Shown in pieces: positions 30,555-30,787 of a stretch of 30,787 nucleotides of DNA. Each line of letters opens with the position of its first letter. Positions within the stretch are counted from its first letter, which is position 1. The notes below the pieces were generated by a model. That model saw only the letters and a program-made list of their open reading frames with translations. It was not told the origin of the DNA and did not search any database. The stretch spans positions 1 to 30,787 of IMG/VR virus record IMGVR_UViG_3300029993_000022; one strand, 5' to 3'. The translations under genes and the position numbers were made by a program. The stretch comes from a virus.

Positions 30555-30787
30555 TAGTGCGGTTGTCCATCTTGCGCGATTCCGCTATCAGCACCACTGC
30601 CTTCTGTCAGCACAGCGTCGACACCATCGAGGCGGATGGGGCCGGAGTAGTCGGTGAAACGGAACACACGACCAGGGGCAGAATAAGACCCGAGAGCTGG
30701 CCATAGGAGCGTTTGAGTGCTCACATCGGTCAGCGGCAGATCAAACTCTTCAGACCAGGTTACACCATTGTCATCACTAAAGGCGAG
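30554..30787 (-). CDS. C-terminal part of a probable head-completion / DNA-stabilisation protein
   Basis: 77 codons run from the window edge to TAA at 30556-30554. [17 protein letters not shown] followed by [10 protein letters not shown] and [14 protein letters not shown] is a beta-repeat pattern seen near the end of podovirus packaged-DNA stabilisation (head closure) proteins. The gene is upstream of the fibre, where such a gene is expected. The assignment rests on a fragment only. Confidence 0.55.
   Translation of the reverse strand, partial: LAFSDDNGVTWSEEFDLPLTDVSTQTLLWPALGSYSAPGRVFRFTDYSGPIRLDGVDAVLTEGSGADSGIAQDGQPH

Overview
The window is part of the genome of a tailed double-stranded DNA phage of a bacterium. 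Nearly every base is coding, genes overlap by a few bases, and there are two opposed gene blocks. The replication genes are T7-like (primase-helicase, family A DNA polymerase, SSB-like protein, endonuclease I), which points to a podovirus-like phage. No integrase or repressor is visible, but the rest of the genome is not shown. Ribosome binding sites and sigma70-type promoters suit a Gram-negative host; the host itself cannot be named from this sequence.

Left edge (1-923): the tail of a rightward gene, a tRNA-Tyr(GTA) with an extra base in its T arm, a G+C-rich orphan gene, a terminator, then an AT-rich control region with a consensus sigma70 promoter, a perfect inverted repeat and a perfect tandem repeat. 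This region probably starts the long rightward block.

Rightward block (924-19867). First comes a biosynthetic operon (1894-6815) with a class I and a class II glutamine amidotransferase, two different glutamine-synthetase-fold amidoligases and an ATP-grasp ligase, plus uncharacterised partners. It resembles the amide-bond-forming clusters described for phiEco32-like phages, and its product is unknown. Next come nucleotide and replication genes: ThyX, a HAD-fold protein, a possible RMF-like small protein, a metallophosphoesterase, primase-helicase, DNA polymerase, SSB, a PD-(D/E)XK exonuclease, endonuclease I and a DnaQ-like exonuclease. A MazZ/DUF5664-like protein, a DUF4406 protein and a class II (B12-dependent) ribonucleotide reductase end the block. 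Two related HNH endonuclease genes sit on either side of the SSB gene. The reductase gene is interrupted by a compact ORF-less group I intron of about 223 nt, placed inside the codon of the catalytic thiyl-radical cysteine. Several genes (thyX, DNA polymerase and a 69-residue ORF) have no ATG, GTG or TTG that fits and appear to start at CTG.

A symmetric hairpin terminator (19872-19906) separates this block from the leftward block. Read from the right edge, that block encodes the end of a probable head-completion protein, a collagen-like fibre, a short coiled coil, a beta-rich virion protein, a GNAT-like protein and three probable internal or ejected virion proteins. The last of these is 1765 residues long with two zincin-like motifs. 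Then come a small two-helix holin candidate and four small proteins, two of which are tandem 45-residue paralogues.

All family assignments come from reading motifs by eye. No database search was possible.
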